From Saprospiraceae bacterium (GTDB taxonomy: Bacteria; Bacteroidota; Bacteroidia; Chitinophagales; Saprospiraceae), in contig JAHDBJ010000032.1 in NCBI GenBank assembly GCA_020630435.1, positions 1 through 54,665 of the forward strand: 54,665 nucleotides of DNA, given 5' to 3'. The notes under the pieces were generated by a model. The model worked only from the letters and a program-made list of their open reading frames with translations. It was not told the DNA's origin and ran no database searches. The translations under genes and the position numbers were made by a program. The first letter of the stretch is position 1, and each line of letters begins with the position of its first letter. Shown here in pieces: positions 52,419 to 54,665 of the stretch.

Positions 52419-52445
52419 AAATCAGGAAGTTATTCTTTGACCGTT
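52419..52445 (+). repeat. Dispersed repeat, copy 2
   Basis: AAATCAGGAAGTTATTCTTT (52419-52438) is identical to the reverse strand of 43830-43849. The continuation GACCGTTACTTAA resembles the right end of palindrome B (TGCCATTACTTAG); over 25 bases the two agree at 20. It probably is one end of a decayed repeat element in the 94-bp gap before the DUF2200 gene. Confidence 0.55.
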
Positions 52446-52447
52446 AC

Positions 52448-52813
52448 TTAACTTTTACGCAGTATTTTTTCCATTTTACGTCCTCTAGCTAACTCATCTA
52501 CTAATTTATCCAAATATCTTACTTGTTGGGTTAACCGATTTTCGATTTCTTCTACTCGATAACCACATATAACGCCTTTAATAAGATTCGCATTTGAATT
52601 TAATGTAGCATTTTCAAAAAATACTTCAAAGCTTACCTTTTTTTCTATTTGTTCTTGTTGCTTTTTCTTGTCATATCCTGTTAACCATTCAATTACCTGT
52701 TCTAACTCTTCTTCTGTCCGACCTTTCTTTTCAATCTTAGTAAGGTAATGCGGATATATGGATGCAAACGTTAAGCTAGCAATTCGCTCATTATGATCTT
52801 TTGTATTTTTCAT
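52448..52813 (-). CDS. DUF2200 family protein
   Basis: 121 residues, cytosolic. It matches DUF2200 along its whole length: [36 protein letters not shown], the [27 protein letters not shown] block and a terminal [21 protein letters not shown]. Function is unknown. It stands alone, 94 bases from the oxidoreductase start. Confidence 0.93.
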   Translation of the reverse strand: MKNTKDHNERIASLTFASIYPHYLTKIEKKGRTEEELEQVIEWLTGYDKKKQQEQIEKKVSFEVFFENATLNSNANLIKGVICGYRVEEIENRLTQQVRYLDKLVDELARGRKMEKILRKS

Positions 52814-52833
52814 ATCCTAAATTTAATAAATAT

Positions 52834-53072
52834 TTTTTAAGCACAGGACAAAAGTTAGATTTTGAAAAAAATATGTAGCAGCACGTCTACCTATCTAAAT
52901 TTAGTAGCACAATAATCAACTTGGATAACCTATCTAAGTTCTTTGACTACTTTTTTAAATTTTTTGCCGATTATTTTTCTATTAAATCCTTTGTTGACTT
53001 TCATACAACGTTTTTCACCATTCTAAGCTATCTACTTTTTTGAATTACGCTATTTTGCCCTGTACTTAAAAA
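52834..53072. mobile_element. 239-bp MITE-like element with 20-bp terminal inverted repeats
   Basis: The left end TTTTTAAGCACAGGACAAAA (52834-52853) and the complement of 53053-53072 (TTTTTAAGTACAGGGCAAAA) agree at 18 of 20 bases. On the reverse strand the interior holds a short basic open stretch (MKVNKGFNRKIIGKKFKKVV) that may be the remnant of a transposase end. No complete gene is present in 52814-53168. It is consistent with a non-autonomous or deleted insertion sequence. Confidence 0.65.
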
Positions 53073-53168
53073 TATTTTCTTAATCCTAACCTGATGTATT
53101 GAAGTTATTTTTCTTTAGTATTATGTACTCTTTTTTATAACTCCAACATTAAATGCTGTTTAAGGTTT

Positions 53169-54590
53169 CTAATCATTTTCTAATCGTTCTTTAATTAAAT
53201 CTATCTTCATCTTAGCATTTTCATTAACTGGATTCAACTTGAGCGATTTTTTATAGTTTTCTAAAGATAGCTTGAGTTCATTGTTTTCAAGATATGCTTC
53301 TCCTAAGCTATCATATGTATTTGCTGATTGCGGAAATTCTTCAGTACTAAGAATAAAGATTGAAATTGCTTGTTCCTTTTTCTTCTGAGATAAAAAATAA
53401 TAACCTATACTGTTCAGTACATTTTCAAAATTGACAAAAGGATACTTATGCTTTAGTTTCTTATACTTCCTTACTGCTTTACGACTTGAACCAGTTTCAA
53501 AAAGTTCGTAAACCTCTTTCTGAGCATCCTCCGTTCGATCTTTTAACTCTTCATCAAGATACCCAAACAAGGTATTGGTTATATCATCAATATTATGTCG
53601 TACAGAACAACCATTCGTTAACCAAATAATAGAAAGATCTTTATCAGGATAATACCTATAGTTGACAAGTCCTCCTCCATTAAAACCATATGATGGGATA
53701 TTGTTGACTTGTAGAATAAACCAACCATTGGTAAAAGCATAGGGAACTGGTGTTGTATAATTAAATTCTTTAAACATCTGATTCTTTGAATCAGCACTAA
53801 TTAATTTGTTCTGTTTGAGGTTTAAATCCCAATCAATAAAATCATCTAAAGAGATTGTTAAGCCTCCAGCACCATACATATAATCAGCAATAAAGAAATG
53901 GTGATGTTTTAATTCATTATTAGCGCCTGGTTGATACTCTGTTACTCTATTTTCAACTATATCATCATCATTGGAAAATGTTACCTTACTTTCCTTTTGA
54001 AATTGATTGATAATATAACCTTGAAAATCTCCATCATTAAGATTCTTAATAATCCGATTTAACAACCAAAAATTAGTCTGATTATAACTTACCGAAGTTC
54101 CATGCTCAAACTGTTTTTCCCCTCCATAAACTTTTTTTCTAGCATCTTCTTCAACTGGTAAACTTTCTTCTCTCATATCGGGTAGTCCAGATGAATGGGA
54201 AAGTAGATTCGAGATTTTAACTTTTTTCCAGCTTTCTGGTAAGTCATTTATATATTTTGAAATAGAGTCATCCAAAGATATTTTATTGGATTCAATTAAC
54301 TGGAAGATTCCCAAAGAGACAAAAATTTTAGAAAGTGAATGTAATCTAAATAATGATTCCTTAGTTATTGGCACTTTATACTCAAGATTTGAAAATCCTA
54401 AATAGTCTTTATAAACCACTTTTTTATTTTTAATAATGGCAACAGCCAATCCTGGAATCCCTAATTTCTCTTTTATCTCACTAATAAACGTTTTAATTTG
54501 AAGTCTTTCAGTATCTAATATCCCTATTTGGGAATAAACATTGTTGAACATAAATAGGCCAATTATTAATAGCCAAGTAGATTTTTTCAT
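53169..54590 (-). CDS. Exported serine hydrolase (beta-lactamase class C-like) with C-terminal TPRs
   Basis: 473 residues. The signal peptide ends NNVYSQ. The hydrolase domain (about 25-350) has SxxK as Ser85-Leu-Ser-Lys88 in RLHSLSKIFV, a second motif Tyr169-Asn-Gln171 in SVSYNQTNFWLL (usually YxN), and GFNGGGLVNY in the place of HxG. The C-terminal 110 residues carry tetratricopeptide repeats (YDSLGEAYLENNELKLSLENYKKSLKLNP). It is probably a periplasmic esterase or peptidase. It is not a proven beta-lactamase. It stands alone; the 75 bases after its start show nothing clear. Confidence 0.88.
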   Translation of the reverse strand: MKKSTWLLIIGLFMFNNVYSQIGILDTERLQIKTFISEIKEKLGIPGLAVAIIKNKKVVYKDYLGFSNLEYKVPITKESLFRLHSLSKIFVSLGIFQLIESNKISLDDSISKYINDLPESWKKVKISNLLSHSSGLPDMREESLPVEEDARKKVYGGEKQFEHGTSVSYNQTNFWLLNRIIKNLNDGDFQGYIINQFQKESKVTFSNDDDIVENRVTEYQPGANNELKHHHFFIADYMYGAGGLTISLDDFIDWDLNLKQNKLISADSKNQMFKEFNYTTPVPYAFTNGWFILQVNNIPSYGFNGGGLVNYRYYPDKDLSIIWLTNGCSVRHNIDDITNTLFGYLDEELKDRTEDAQKEVYELFETGSSRKAVRKYKKLKHKYPFVNFENVLNSIGYYFLSQKKKEQAISIFILSTEEFPQSANTYDSLGEAYLENNELKLSLENYKKSLKLNPVNENAKMKIDLIKERLEND

Positions 54591-54665
54591 TTTTTCTTTT
54601 TTTTTTTTTAAATTAACGTGAGGTTCACTGAGAATCAGTTTAAAAGATGCTTGAGAATGACAGTT

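Noticed and set aside
52901-53040. About 60-codon forward frame inside the 239-bp element (LSKFFDYFFKFFADYF)
   Set aside because: It has no start codon and low-complexity Phe-rich composition; the reverse frame is more like a transposase remnant, but neither is a gene.
1-54665. CRISPR arrays, toxin-antitoxin pairs, restriction systems or prophage genes
   Set aside because: No regularly spaced direct repeats, no Cas, toxin-antitoxin, methylase or phage structural proteins are visible. The PcfJ-like and Rpn-like genes alone do not make a mobile island.

Overview
The window is AT-rich chromosomal DNA of a Bacteroidota bacterium. Evidence for this is: gldF; a futalosine hydrolase; TonB/imelysin/HTTM iron-uptake genes; a TPR-LytS type kinase; the ftsX-DUF3098-uppP-truB gene order; promoters of the TTTG-N19-TAnnTTTG type; and very few Shine-Dalgarno sequences. 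Proteins and base composition look most like the Saprospiria (Aureispira-like), but that placement is an inference. I see no prophage, CRISPR array or large defence island. Most of the window is ordinary core and accessory gene content, with several small non-coding or mobile structures between genes.

Layout. 1-4.1 kb: 3' end of a proline tRNA, a PD-(D/E)XK 'Rpn-like' nuclease behind a perfect hairpin, a serine hydrolase with five 50-residue C-terminal repeats, and a DUF2490 outer-membrane protein. 4.1-9.6 kb: a CoA-binding protein divergent from a forward run of adenine deaminase, futalosine hydrolase (menaquinone), a lipoprotein, a glycosyltransferase and an EEP-family phosphodiesterase. 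9.7-18.1 kb: TPR lipoprotein, small membrane proteins, a PcfJ-like protein, a VIT/VWA protein, a Fur-family regulator divergent from merC across a palindromic operator, and a possible caspase-fold protein. 18.2-24.3 kb: SIMPL protein, gldF, then a reverse envelope/tRNA-modification cluster (ftsX, DUF3098, uppP, an inserted unknown gene, truB, acyltransferase). 24.3-26.1 kb: an FkbM methyltransferase and a dihaem cytochrome bracketed by two imperfect palindromes of about 165 bp. 26.2-31.1 kb: a PhyH oxygenase and a nucleoside-salvage operon (two unlike purine nucleoside phosphorylases, pyrimidine nucleoside phosphorylase, and a WD40 protein that seems to start at AUU). 31.2-37.6 kb: a four-gene iron-acquisition operon with a clear promoter and an overlapping palindromic operator. 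37.6-43.2 kb: lipoprotein, an internally deleted insertion sequence, a cytosolic TPR histidine kinase and a DUF3352 protein. 43.4-48.1 kb: DUF423, then the fbp-msrB-DUF192 operon, then comEC. 48.1-48.7 kb: an AT-rich gap holding a candidate small RNA. 48.7-54.6 kb: an unknown membrane protein, lipoprotein, RetSat-like oxidoreductase, DUF2200 protein, a 239-bp terminal-inverted-repeat element and a second serine hydrolase carrying TPRs.

The points most worth following are the AUU-started WD40 gene, the twin phosphorylases with an Asn-to-Asp swap in the base-binding site, the iron operator, the candidate small RNA at 48.2 kb, the paired 165-bp palindromes, the deletion-derivative IS and the 239-bp MITE-like element. 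No single large undescribed system is evident.
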